From Candidatus Hydrogenedentota bacterium (lineage in GTDB: Bacteria > Hydrogenedentota > Hydrogenedentia > Hydrogenedentales > SLHB01), in the NCBI GenBank assembly GCA_029262095.1, contig JAJDAB010000501.1:1-8326 (forward strand): a DNA stretch of 8,326 nucleotides. Direction: 5' to 3'. Made by a program: the position numbers and the translations under genes. Shown one piece after another: positions 1 through 6,923 of the stretch (position 1 is its first letter; each line of letters opens with the position of its first letter). The notes below the pieces were generated by a model that was not told where the DNA came from, made no database searches, and saw only the letters and a program-made list of their open reading frames with translations.

Positions 1-2
1 CA

Positions 3-62
3 ACTGAGCTTATCGACTTACGAGCAACGCTTGACCCGCAAAATCCGTCAAAGTCAGGGTAA
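3..62 (+). CDS. C-terminal fragment of a protein cut by the left window edge
   Basis: From position 3 one plus-strand frame stays open for 19 codons and stops at TAA (60-62), giving the tail TELIDLRATLDPQNPSKSG. The composition looks like ordinary coding sequence and the stop lies before the next gene, so this may be the end of an upstream plus-strand gene. Nineteen residues are too few to assign a family. A second frame is also open here and runs on to about 249, but it overlaps the gene at 149 and reads as an arginine- and glycine-rich shadow. The call is tentative. Confidence 0.3.
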   Translation, partial: TELIDLRATLDPQNPSKSG

Positions 63-148
63 ACTTATAGTTGTGTGGGTTTCTGAGCCTGGGCGGAAGT
101 TTTGGCAGTCAGAACGTCCTTGGGCCGGATCACGCGAGGGCTGCGGAT

Positions 149-475
149 ATGCACGAAACGTTTCGCGATACGGACAAGGCGATCAATTGGATGCTCTCGG
201 GCCTGGCGAGCCAGTTTGGTTCGGACGAAGTCGAGGTCATCCGCATTGAACCCAACAAAATGATTCGCGTGTTCTGCGCCATGAATCAGGTCGGCGGCTT
301 GTTGCATCAATATTGCCGCCACTACAAGAGCGCGTCAGTTCATCTTCACCCGGACAATAAGTACGGTTTCGTCGGTGAGATTCGGTGTCACGGCAATGTC
401 AATCACCAGAAAGCGGATCGGCCGCGTGTCATACTGCAACTCGCGAAGGTCACGAACGAACAGTTGCTCGCTTAA
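149..475 (+). CDS. Small hypothetical protein, 108 aa
   Basis: I do not recognise this protein. It is a soluble, mixed alpha/beta-looking chain starting MHETFRDTDKAINWMLSGLA, with no signal peptide or membrane segment. It has a His- and Cys-containing middle (residues about 43-66, including the stretch LLHQYCRHYKSASVHLH) and two further His in GEIRCHGNVNHQK. The ATG at 149 is preferred over an in-frame TTG at 71 because a GAGGG ribosome binding site (136-140) lies 8 nt before it and the residues encoded between 71 and 148 look unstructured. The gene is convergent with the aminopeptidase gene, with only 27 bp between the two stop codons, and no hairpin terminator is visible there. A TATAGT hexamer at 66-71 could be a -10 element, but no matching -35 was found. 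The cluster of His and Cys might bind metal, but nothing proves it. Confidence 0.7.
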   Translation: MHETFRDTDKAINWMLSGLASQFGSDEVEVIRIEPNKMIRVFCAMNQVGGLLHQYCRHYKSASVHLHPDNKYGFVGEIRCHGNVNHQKADRPRVILQLAKVTNEQLLA

Positions 476-502
476 TCGTTCTTCGCATAGTGAAATAAGT
501 AG

Positions 503-3145
503 CTAGGACGATTCGCCGGGTTCTTCTTCTGTCTCGGGCACGACACCGATCGCTTTCACGCGATCATCAAGGGTTTCGAACTGTTCCTCGAGTTTCTTTC
601 TCGCGTCTTTCAACGCATCCACTTCTTCTCGCAGTGCCTTCATTTCTGCGCTAGGCTCTTTCTTTGTCCTCAGTTTCCGAATCGCCTCGCGTGCGCTCTT
701 GGCTTCACGATCACTCTTGGAGGTATCAGCAAGTTTTTCTAGCGCAGCGATCGCTTGAACATCCCCTAGGGTTACGAGCGCGCTAATCGCCGCGGCTCTG
801 CGGAACGGATGTGGATCGGCCAGTCGATCGGTGAGCACTTCGCGTGCACGTGACTTGTCCTCCATCAATTCGCCTGCTTTGCCGATGGCGGCAATCGCTG
901 TACGGCGTGCAGCACGCGGCGCTGGCGAATAGGTATACGGCACGATGCTTTCGAGACTCTCTTCGGCACGTAGATCGGCGAGCGCGTTTAGCGCCGCGGA
1001 CCGAATGACCTCGGAATGGGAATCGCGGTCGAGGGCGCGGGTAATGGTTGGAATCGCGTCGAGGTCCCGCTGCGAGCCTAGGCCGTCGATCGCCGCGGCG
1101 ACGATATACGAGGCTGGATCTTTCTCGATGGCCTCAAGGAGCGCCGCTCTGGCCTGCGGGTTGTCAATGGTCGCAACGGCTTTAACAATGGCTAGTCTTA
1201 CACGACTTTCGGCCGTGTCGGCGTTGTCCAACAAGGCCTGCAACGCCCGATTGTCATCTATTTCCCCCAGGGCTTCCGCCGCTTTCACGCGCACGCCCCA
1301 GTAAGAATCGGACTTGAGCGAAAGCGAAAGGGCATCGATGACGTCTTCGCCGTTCTTTTCGCTGAGTTGTTCACACGCCTGGTACCGCCCAGCGATGCTT
1401 GGATCGCTTTTGAGTTGGGTGAACAGCATGGGCTTTGGTTTGTTGAACTTAACAGTCTTGAGCACAAACGATTCGGGATCGAACCGGACGAATGCCGGCC
1501 GTTCCTCCAGCGCTACGTAGAACGTATGCGATTCGTCGCTAATGGAAACCGGTTCTACATGTACAGTGCCTTCCCCATGGAACGCTATCGAAGTCGAGAA
1601 CACGAACAGTGGTGTCGCATCCGTTACTTCTTGCGTTTGCCGAACGGTAACCTTCGCGAGTTTTTGATCGTTCTCCCAGGCGTACTCAATCGAAAGCGCT
1701 GGGAATCCTGTGTGATACAACCATTGATCGAAGAATTTTTCGAGGCTTTTGCCCGAGACCTCCTCGGCGGTACGCAGGAGATCATTCGTTTCGACCACTT
1801 TGTTTTGATGACGTGTCGCGTATGCGGTGATCGCCTTCCAGAACGTGTCATCGCCGAGTTCGTTGCGCAACATGTGTAGCACGGAAGCGCCTTTCGCGTA
1901 GGGACGGTATCCAAATACGCCGTTTGGATCGTTGTACAGACGCGATACGACCGGCTTCTTTCCCTCTCCCCCATCCGCAGCAAGCACCTGTTTATGGTTT
2001 TGAAGCATATCGTGGATCAAATCATCGCGTCCGAATTGGTGCTCCTGATAGACCGCTTCCATATACGTGGCAAACCCTTCGTTCAACCAGATGTGCGACC
2101 AATCGCGACATGTCATCAAATCGCCGAACCATTGATGGGCCAATTCGTGTGCGATGAGACCGTCCATCGACCGTGTAAGCCGCGCGGAATCATCGAGAAT
2201 GATTCGCTCCGTCATGGTGGAGATTGTCGTGTTCTCCATGCCGCCCGCGATAAAGTCGACAACCGATACCTGAGAATAGCGGGAGTATGGATACGAAACG
2301 CCTATCTTTTCTTGAAAGATTTCCATCATCGCGGGTGTATTGCGGTAGGTTTTGCGCGCATCGTCTTCTTGACCCGGCAAGGCGTAGTAAAACAAGGGGA
2401 TGCCGTCTGCGCGGTCTTGCACGGAAATAAAGGGACCGGCGACAAGCGATACGAGGTAGGTCACGTGGTCTTGCCGCTGACGCCAGTGAAACGTTCTTTT
2501 GCTGTGTGCGGAATCGTGGGTCGTACCGACTAGGTTCCCGTTTGAGAGTGCAACGTAGTCGTCGCGGACCGTGCAAATGACTTCGGTCGTGGCACGCTCG
2601 TTGGGATAGTCGATGCATGGAAACCAATGCCTTGCGTCTTCAGGTTCGCCCTGCGTCCACGCCTGGGTTTCAGCGTCCGAGTAGCCTAGACGTGGCGTGC
2701 GGAAATGCAGTCCGCGAATCGGTCGTGTCGATGTGTAATCGATCGCGATGGTGACCGTGGTGTTAGCAGGGATCGGGTTGGCAAAGTAGACTCGGAGTTT
2801 ATTGTTGGTGACTTCGAAGTCGATCGGCGATCCCCCGCCGTCGGTCACGGAACGAATGTCCAGATTCACAGCATCGAACGCGACTTCGGTCGCAGCCATT
2901 CCAATGGGCCTCAATGTGTGCGTCGCCACGCCGGAAATCGATTCGGCGACAAAGTCGAGGCCAACGTCCAGCTTAATGTGCGTCACGTCGAATGCACGGT
3001 CGCGTCCATATTGGGGGGTGGCCTCGCCGGAATCCATTCCGAATGGGTAGGCCGATTGATGCGCGCATTCATACTCGAATTCGAGTGCAATCGCAGGGAA
3101 CGCCAGGACGGAGATCGCCCAGATCGTGAGAGACAAACGCATCAT
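503..3145 (-). CDS. Secreted M1-family zinc aminopeptidase with C-terminal HEAT repeats and coiled coil
   Basis: This 880-residue protein should remove N-terminal residues from peptides outside the cytoplasm. Numbering from the ATG at 3145, residues 1-21 form a Sec signal peptide ending AIA. An N-terminal beta domain follows, then the M1 catalytic domain with exopeptidase motif GGMEN (301-305), zinc site HELAH (333-337), the second zinc ligand Glu in NEGFATY (E356, 18 residues after H337), and the transition-state Tyr in YAKG (Y416). All M1 catalytic residues are present. From about 575 the chain turns into alpha-helical HEAT/PBS-lyase-like repeats (about 600-825), then a charged coiled coil (about 835-867) and an acidic tail. 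This replaces the ERAP1-type C-terminal domain of many M1 enzymes. The start is at the double ATG (3145 or 3142), with AAAGGA 5 or 8 nt upstream. A further in-frame extension to 3217 is rejected because it reads through the terminator hairpin. The gene is probably transcribed separately from the upstream reductase. Confidence 0.93.
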   Translation of the reverse strand: MMRLSLTIWAISVLAFPAIALEFEYECAHQSAYPFGMDSGEATPQYGRDRAFDVTHIKLDVGLDFVAESISGVATHTLRPIGMAATEVAFDAVNLDIRSVTDGGGSPIDFEVTNNKLRVYFANPIPANTTVTIAIDYTSTRPIRGLHFRTPRLGYSDAETQAWTQGEPEDARHWFPCIDYPNERATTEVICTVRDDYVALSNGNLVGTTHDSAHSKRTFHWRQRQDHVTYLVSLVAGPFISVQDRADGIPLFYYALPGQEDDARKTYRNTPAMMEIFQEKIGVSYPYSRYSQVSVVDFIAGGMENTTISTMTERIILDDSARLTRSMDGLIAHELAHQWFGDLMTCRDWSHIWLNEGFATYMEAVYQEHQFGRDDLIHDMLQNHKQVLAADGGEGKKPVVSRLYNDPNGVFGYRPYAKGASVLHMLRNELGDDTFWKAITAYATRHQNKVVETNDLLRTAEEVSGKSLEKFFDQWLYHTGFPALSIEYAWENDQKLAKVTVRQTQEVTDATPLFVFSTSIAFHGEGTVHVEPVSISDESHTFYVALEERPAFVRFDPESFVLKTVKFNKPKPMLFTQLKSDPSIAGRYQACEQLSEKNGEDVIDALSLSLKSDSYWGVRVKAAEALGEIDDNRALQALLDNADTAESRVRLAIVKAVATIDNPQARAALLEAIEKDPASYIVAAAIDGLGSQRDLDAIPTITRALDRDSHSEVIRSAALNALADLRAEESLESIVPYTYSPAPRAARRTAIAAIGKAGELMEDKSRAREVLTDRLADPHPFRRAAAISALVTLGDVQAIAALEKLADTSKSDREAKSAREAIRKLRTKKEPSAEMKALREEVDALKDARKKLEEQFETLDDRVKAIGVVPETEEEPGESS

Positions 3146-3150
3146 TCGAT

Positions 3151-3156
3151 TCCTTT
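3151..3156 (-). promoter_or_regulatory. Ribosome binding site of the M1 aminopeptidase gene
   Basis: The minus strand reads AAAGGA at this place, 5 nt before the first ATG (3145) and 8 nt before the second (3142). It decides against the upstream in-frame start at 3217. Either of the two adjacent ATG codons could be used. Confidence 0.6.
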
Positions 3157-3177
3157 CGGTTTTGCGTTTCTGGATAT

Positions 3178-3212
3178 AAAAGGGGCCGTCCCCAGTATAT
3201 GGAAACGGCCCC
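3178..3212 (-). terminator. Intrinsic terminator after the aldo/keto reductase gene
   Basis: Read on the minus strand, GGGGCCGTTTCC (3212-3201) pairs with GGGGACGGCCCC (3193-3182) over 12 base pairs, including two G-U wobbles, around a 7-nt loop. TTTT (3181-3178) and then ATAT follow directly. It starts 27 nt after the reductase stop codon and ends 32 nt before the aminopeptidase ATG, so it should separate the two minus-strand genes. An aminopeptidase promoter would have to lie in or just after the hairpin. None is clear by eye. Confidence 0.85.
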
Positions 3213-3239
3213 GGCAATGCCTAATTCAGCGCACTCGGA

Positions 3240-4301
3240 CTATGCGAAATATTCGTGTGACGACCGCGCGACTTGCAGGTTGGCTTCCATGTGTTCGAAG
3301 CTCTGCATGTCGGCATTTACAACGTCCATACCGTTCTCAAGCACGTACGCGTAGGAGCGTTGGATACCGGATAGGCCAGACTTCATCAGCTTGTCATCGT
3401 AGTGCGAATCAAAGGCCGAATCGTCGCCCTTACCCAACCATTCCTTACCTGCGAGGAACCGGGCGGCTTTCATACCCATCAGGCCAATACCCGCTTCGGA
3501 CGCTTTCGCCAACACGGGTTTCAGTGCTTTCATGTTGTCCGTATCCTGGAGCAGGCTCTTGCTGTCCCAGTCGTACCAGCCCGCAGGCGTTATGGCAATC
3601 ATGGCGACGTCATACCAGCCAGTCTCAGCCATCGCGAGGAGGATATTTGCGGCATCTTTGTGTGTGCTGACGCCGTAGTGACCAACTTTGCCCTGTTCTT
3701 TCGCTTTCTGAAATGCCGCATACAATTCTTCACTTTTCACGATCGCCGCATCGCCAATACCCATCAGGTAATAGGCATCCATATAATCGACATCAAGGTC
3801 TTTCAAGCTGCGTTCCATGAGCTCGACCCAGAACTTCGCGGCGTCTTTACCTTCGGCTACGCTCATCGGCTTACCGAATTCGCGATTCGGTGTAGGCCGG
3901 ATCATGCCTTTGGATGTCACCCACACGTCATCGCGATGGCGCTTTAGGAATGCGGAAAGATGGCGCTCAGCGCCCTTGTAGTAGACGTCGGTTCCGACGT
4001 CGTAGAAGTTGATGCCTTGTTCGAACGAGCTTTCGAGCAGTTTAACCGCCTTACCACCGGTCAATGCAGCGCCGCAACCGAATACCAACCGGCTGCACAT
4101 GAAATTCGTGTTGCCCAGTTTGCGGTACGTCATGACGTCGGGGCGTTCGTTGCGGTGGATGAGTCCGTCCGCACCGGGGGTTTTCAGGCCGACTGGTGCT
4201 GCTTTTGCGCCCGATGCAACGGCGGCGGTAGCCGTAGCCGCAGCAGTTACCTTCATAAAATCGCGTCGATCTAGACCCTGCGTGTTGGTCGGTTCGCTCA
4301 T
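3240..4301 (-). CDS. Tat-exported aldo/keto reductase family protein with Met at the catalytic His position
   Basis: This is a 353-residue aldo/keto reductase (AKR) (beta/alpha)8-barrel protein with a Tat signal at its N-terminus (RRDFMK at 12-17, then an Ala/Thr-rich hydrophobic run to about residue 35). Folded, cofactor-loaded export to the periplasm is therefore likely. The barrel starts at YRKLGNT (59-65). AKR active-site features are Asp in GINFYDVG (D101), Tyr in DVYYKG (Y107/Y108) and Lys in VTSKG (K131). The usual His after DLYLLH-type sequence is replaced: DYMDAYYLMGIGD has Met at residue 180. The tetrad is therefore incomplete, and the reaction may differ from simple NADPH-dependent carbonyl reduction or be lost. 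The start at 4301 is fixed by GGAAGGG 8 nt upstream, by the Tat motif, and by a promoter that lies inside the longer in-frame extension to 4538. The gene is monocistronic between its own promoter and terminator. Its substrate is unknown. Confidence 0.9.
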   Translation of the reverse strand: MSEPTNTQGLDRRDFMKVTAAATATAAVASGAKAAPVGLKTPGADGLIHRNERPDVMTYRKLGNTNFMCSRLVFGCGAALTGGKAVKLLESSFEQGINFYDVGTDVYYKGAERHLSAFLKRHRDDVWVTSKGMIRPTPNREFGKPMSVAEGKDAAKFWVELMERSLKDLDVDYMDAYYLMGIGDAAIVKSEELYAAFQKAKEQGKVGHYGVSTHKDAANILLAMAETGWYDVAMIAITPAGWYDWDSKSLLQDTDNMKALKPVLAKASEAGIGLMGMKAARFLAGKEWLGKGDDSAFDSHYDDKLMKSGLSGIQRSYAYVLENGMDVVNADMQSFEHMEANLQVARSSHEYFA

Positions 4302-4309
4302 ACCCAAAA

Positions 4310-4316
4310 CCCTTCC
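4310..4316 (-). promoter_or_regulatory. Ribosome binding site fixing the reductase start
   Basis: GGAAGGG on the minus strand lies 8 nt before the ATG at 4301. It supports this start over in-frame start codons further upstream, which lie at or beyond the predicted promoter. Confidence 0.7.
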
Positions 4317-4392
4317 GGTGCCGTGGCACGGTTTTGGCGGGAATGTCCGGCTAGCAGCCTTCGCCCGCAGTTCTCGCGTTACTTGAAGCTTA

Positions 4393-4421
4393 ACTCTAAA
4401 GCAAGGCCAAAATGCTGTCAA
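4393..4421 (-). promoter_or_regulatory. Sigma70-like promoter of the aldo/keto reductase gene
   Basis: On the minus strand a perfect -35 box TTGACA (4421-4416) is followed after exactly 17 nt by TAGAGT (4398-4393), which matches TATAAT at four of six positions. Transcription would start near 4386, leaving a leader of about 85 nt before the ATG at 4301. The box lies in the divergent spacer shared with the DUF6599-like gene (4302-4540). No equally good plus-strand promoter is visible in that spacer. The best candidate there is TAGACT at 4480-4485, without a convincing -35. Confidence 0.6.
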
Positions 4422-4540
4422 CCCGGCCATTATCGCCGTAACATCTTGGGGGACGGTGGCTTTGGGGTCTTCCATTTGGTAGACTTTGTTGATCGTCCGG
4501 CGGCTGTGATTCGGACTGATGTACGGAGGAATACCCACTC

Positions 4541-5512
4541 ATGAAGCGGTACTCATGTTTTCTGGCAATGTGTGCACTTGGCCTGCTTTCGCTCCCCGCA
4601 ATCGGACAGGAAGGCGAGTTCAAATCAGTCGAATACGACCCGTCAAAGATTACGGAGGAGATGCGCGCGGAGACAGAGGCCATCGCGCAAGCACTCGATT
4701 TCGACGCTCCCATAGGCTGGAAGAAACCGGGTGGAGTCGAGCGCTATACCATTACCAATCTCTACGACAAGATTAACGGGCGGTCGGAGTTGTATAACTC
4801 GTACGACATCGTTGGGATGACATTTGTCACGTTTCTTAATGAAACAGACTCCACGAAGTATATCGATGTCTTTTTGTACGACATGCGGACAGCGATGGGC
4901 GGCTACGGCGTATTTTCGGTTGAGCGAAGTCCCGGCAACCCGCACTTCGATCTAGGCCGCATGGCCTACCGCACCGATCGCGACTTGTTTCTATGGAAGG
5001 GCCAATATTACTTGACAGTGCTTGCTTCGCATGACACCCCGGACGTACAAGATCGGGTTACGGAGATCGGTAAGACCATCGAAGCAACGCTCAAAGATGA
5101 CGGTGGTTCGGTCTGGGGCCTCGATAGTCTGCCCAAAGAAAATCGTAAGGATGAGACGGTCCAGTACTTTCAGATCGATGCGATGGCGCTGAGCTTCATG
5201 ACAAACACATTCACTGCGGAATATGCATTTGGCGATGAAAACGTCACGCTGTTCTTGTCGAAGCAAGAAAGTGAAGCCGTTGCAACCGACAAGACGAAGC
5301 AGTACTTGGGCTACCTCGAGAAGTATGGCGACGAGGTCGAACAAACCGACCTTGGCGGCGTTGAATGTGTCTCCGGCGATATGGGCGGCGGTTTCTTCGA
5401 TGCGGCTTTCCAACACGGATCGTATATCGCCGGGGTTTCCGCGGCGCAAGGGCGCGACTCGGCCAATGAAGCGGCGAAGTGGTTTCTGGGCGCGTTGAAG
5501 GCCGAGAAGTAA
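4541..5512 (+). CDS. DUF6599-like exported protein, 323 aa
   Basis: I recognise the general pattern of the DUF6599 family, whose function is unknown. Residues 1-22 form a signal peptide (positive start, hydrophobic core, AIG before the likely cut). The mature protein has the family's typical runs: LYDKINGRSELYNSYD (74-89), IDVFLYDMRTAMGGYGVFS (108-126), and RDLFLWKGQYYLTVLA (147-162). These fit the recurring family theme of a YING.ELY block, a YDM..P..A.GVY-type block and a FWKG.Y block. A second, similar-sized half follows (about 190-320). There is no lipobox: the Cys at 11 is too early and badly placed. The start ATG has ACGGAGGA 11 nt upstream (4523-4530). The next gene begins 7 bp after the stop, so the two are probably co-transcribed. 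The protein likely acts in the periplasm or cell envelope. No catalytic motif is recognised. Confidence 0.85.
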   Translation: MKRYSCFLAMCALGLLSLPAIGQEGEFKSVEYDPSKITEEMRAETEAIAQALDFDAPIGWKKPGGVERYTITNLYDKINGRSELYNSYDIVGMTFVTFLNETDSTKYIDVFLYDMRTAMGGYGVFSVERSPGNPHFDLGRMAYRTDRDLFLWKGQYYLTVLASHDTPDVQDRVTEIGKTIEATLKDDGGSVWGLDSLPKENRKDETVQYFQIDAMALSFMTNTFTAEYAFGDENVTLFLSKQESEAVATDKTKQYLGYLEKYGDEVEQTDLGGVECVSGDMGGGFFDAAFQHGSYIAGVSAAQGRDSANEAAKWFLGALKAEK

Positions 5513-5519
5513 TCGCGAA

Positions 5520-6449
5520 GTGACCGACACCAACATGACAGCGCAACTCAACGTTGCACACGAATACTTTGAGACCAATGGCATCCGCTTGCACTGTGCC
5601 GTGCAAGGTCCGGAATCGGGTAATTCGCGGGGCACCATCGTCTTCGTGCATGGTTTTCCCGAGTTTTGGTTTTGCTGGAAGAAACAGATCCCGGAATTCG
5701 CGCAAGACTACCGCGTCGTTGCGCCAGACCTGCGCGGATACAATCTCTCCGATAAGCCCGAGGGCGTTGATGCGTACACGGTGAAGGAAATCGCGGCCGA
5801 TTTGGCTGGCCTAATCGATACATTGGGCGACGGGCCGGTCGTCATGGTTGCACACGATTGGGGCGGCGCGGTCGCCTGGCCGTTCGCGGCGTGGTACCCG
5901 GAAAAACTTCACAAGCTTGTCATTTTGAACGCACCTCACCCCTCCATGTTTGCTCGCGAGATAGTGAATAATCGTGCGCAGCAAGAGGCGAGTCAATACG
6001 TTAATCTACTCCGAAATCCTAAAGCCGAAACCATTCTTTCGCGAGATGACTTTGCGCTAATGAAGCAGTTCGCATTCGGAAGCATGTTGGATTCGGCAGG
6101 ACTCACGGCAGCGGATAAGAATGCATACGTTGAGGCGTGGAGCCAGCCCGGCGCATTGACGGGTTCTTTGAATTACTATCGCGCGATGCCCGGTGCGCCG
6201 CCTGATCTGAGGGATGGCGCGCCCGAAGTCGAGCCACCGAAAGACGTGAAGATTCCGGCGGTTCATATCTCGGTACCGACTTTAGTGATTTGGGGTGAGC
6301 AGGATACGGCCTTGCTTCCATCTTTATTGGACGGGCTGGATGAATACGTCCCGGATTTACGTATTCATCGGATTCCAGATGCGACCCATTGGGTGCAACA
6401 TGAGGCTGCGGACGAAGTGAACAGAACCATACGGGAATACTTGGGTTAA
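5520..6449 (+). CDS. Alpha/beta hydrolase, soluble epoxide hydrolase type
   Basis: This 309-residue cytoplasmic alpha/beta hydrolase fits epoxide hydrolases, which open an epoxide to a vicinal diol through an ester on an active-site Asp. Numbered from the GTG at 5520: oxyanion motif HGFPEFW (44-50), DLRGYNLSDKP (70-80), nucleophile in HDWGG (D113, with W114), acid in WGEQD (D262), and base in THW (H290). The two lid tyrosines that activate the epoxide in mammalian soluble epoxide hydrolase match Y160 (seven residues before Pro, as in that enzyme) and Y220 (in NYYRAM). Their presence argues for an epoxide hydrolase rather than a haloalkane dehalogenase, which shares HDWGG. No signal peptide is present. 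The start is either GTG 5520 or ATG 5535; neither has a strong ribosome binding site. Sitting 7 bp after the DUF6599-like gene, it may be translated by coupling. The substrate cannot be read from the sequence. Confidence 0.92.
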   Translation: MTDTNMTAQLNVAHEYFETNGIRLHCAVQGPESGNSRGTIVFVHGFPEFWFCWKKQIPEFAQDYRVVAPDLRGYNLSDKPEGVDAYTVKEIAADLAGLIDTLGDGPVVMVAHDWGGAVAWPFAAWYPEKLHKLVILNAPHPSMFAREIVNNRAQQEASQYVNLLRNPKAETILSRDDFALMKQFAFGSMLDSAGLTAADKNAYVEAWSQPGALTGSLNYYRAMPGAPPDLRDGAPEVEPPKDVKIPAVHISVPTLVIWGEQDTALLPSLLDGLDEYVPDLRIHRIPDATHWVQHEAADEVNRTIREYLG

Positions 6450-6451
6450 CG

Positions 6452-6477
6452 CGTTGCGAGAATTGCGACGATTTTTT
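6452..6477 (+). terminator. Short intrinsic terminator after the hydrolase gene
   Basis: CGTTGC (6452-6457) pairs with GCGACG (6465-6470), with one G-U wobble, around a 7-nt loop. One A and six T (6472-6477) follow. It starts 3 nt after the TAA of the hydrolase. The stem is only 6 bp, so termination may be partial and some transcripts may continue into the SCP2 gene. Confidence 0.5.
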
Positions 6478-6536
6478 GGATACACTGTGGAAGAGCGAGG
6501 GGCTGCAAGGCGGCCGCTGCAATTAGGAGGGTAACA

Positions 6537-6860
6537 ATGCCAACGGTACCAGAAATTTTCGAACAGATGCCTACGAAGTTCAAGAAAGACGCTGCGGCAG
6601 GCATGAACGCGGTTTATCAGTATGACGTCACCGGCGACGGCGGCGGCAAGTGGTACACAGCGATTGCCGACGGTGAGTTGACGGTCGGCGAAGGCGAGCA
6701 TGAGAACCCGAACATTACAATCACGGTTGCGGATTCGGATTACATTGACATGGTCAGCGGAAAGCTCAACGGGCAGACCGCTTTCTTGACGGGCAAGCTG
6801 AAAATCAAGGGCGACATGAGCCTGGCGATGAAACTCGGCACGCTATTCGAAACGGGCTGA
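6537..6860 (+). CDS. Stand-alone SCP2 sterol/lipid-carrier domain protein
   Basis: This 107-residue protein consists of one SCP2 (sterol carrier protein 2) domain, a small fold with a hydrophobic tunnel that binds fatty acyl chains, sterols or related lipids. The N-terminal helix (VPEIFEQMPTKFKKDAA) and the central strands (KWYTAIADGELTVGEGE; NITITVADSDYIDMVSGK) lead to the family signature at the C-terminus, AFLTGKLKIKGDMSLAMKLG (about 83-102). It has no signal peptide, so it is cytoplasmic. Translation should be strong: AGGAGG (6525-6530) lies 6 nt before the ATG. The gene stands 87 bp after the hydrolase, behind a weak terminator, and its own promoter is not clear. A TACACT at 6481-6486 could be a -10 box but has no good -35. 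Stand-alone bacterial SCP2 proteins are common and their ligand is rarely known. Confidence 0.9.
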   Translation: MPTVPEIFEQMPTKFKKDAAAGMNAVYQYDVTGDGGGKWYTAIADGELTVGEGEHENPNITITVADSDYIDMVSGKLNGQTAFLTGKLKIKGDMSLAMKLGTLFETG

Positions 6861-6870
6861 CTTACACCCA

Positions 6871-6883
6871 ATTGTGACACAAT
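6871..6883. repeat. 13-bp perfect palindrome between the SCP2 stop and its terminator
   Basis: ATTGTGACACAAT is a perfect dyad (6 + 1 + 6) that starts 11 nt after the SCP2 stop codon and ends 2 nt before the terminator stem. A single-nucleotide spacer makes it a poor RNA hairpin, so it looks more like a protein-binding dyad, or it may be chance. Confidence 0.35.
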
Positions 6884-6885
6884 CG

Positions 6886-6918
6886 CGACCGGATGCTCAC
6901 GCGTCCGGTCGTTTTTTT
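6886..6918 (+). terminator. Strong intrinsic terminator after the SCP2 gene
   Basis: CGACCGGATGC (6886-6896) pairs with GCGTCCGGTCG (6901-6911) over 11 bp, with one G-U wobble, around the tetraloop TCAC. Seven T (6912-6918) follow. It ends 5 bp before the stop codon of the convergent glycosylasparaginase-like gene. On the minus strand the same hairpin can form but has no T tract after it, so it terminates mainly plus-strand transcripts. Confidence 0.92.
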
Positions 6919-6923
6919 GATTT

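Noticed and set aside
66..71. TATAGT as a -10 box for the gene at 149
   Set aside because: No -35 box is found 16-18 nt upstream. The hexamer alone is weak evidence.
31..249. 72-residue plus-strand open frame at the left edge
   Set aside because: It overlaps the better-supported gene at 149, has no ribosome binding site, and its Arg/Gly-rich translation looks like a shadow.
1367..1879. 170-residue plus-strand open frame
   Set aside because: It is a shadow of the aminopeptidase catalytic and linker region on the opposite strand.
3146..3217. N-terminal extension of the aminopeptidase to 3217
   Set aside because: It reads through the terminator hairpin (3178-3212), and the signal peptide with its ribosome binding site marks the start at 3145/3142.
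2705..3670. 321-residue plus-strand open frame
   Set aside because: It runs antisense across parts of two well-supported minus-strand genes and across the terminator. The translation is Arg/Ser-rich without any domain.
4480..4485. TAGACT as a -10 box for the DUF6599-like gene
   Set aside because: The -35 position reads TGGCTT or GTGGCT, so the match is too poor to call.
4302..4538. N-terminal extension of the aldo/keto reductase to 4538
   Set aside because: It contains the predicted promoter (4393-4421), precedes a strong ribosome binding site and would bury the Tat signal inside the protein.
5520..6449. Haloalkane dehalogenase as the identity of the alpha/beta hydrolase
   Set aside because: HDWGG is shared by both families, but the two lid tyrosines at the epoxide-hydrolase positions (Y160, Y220) favour an epoxide hydrolase.
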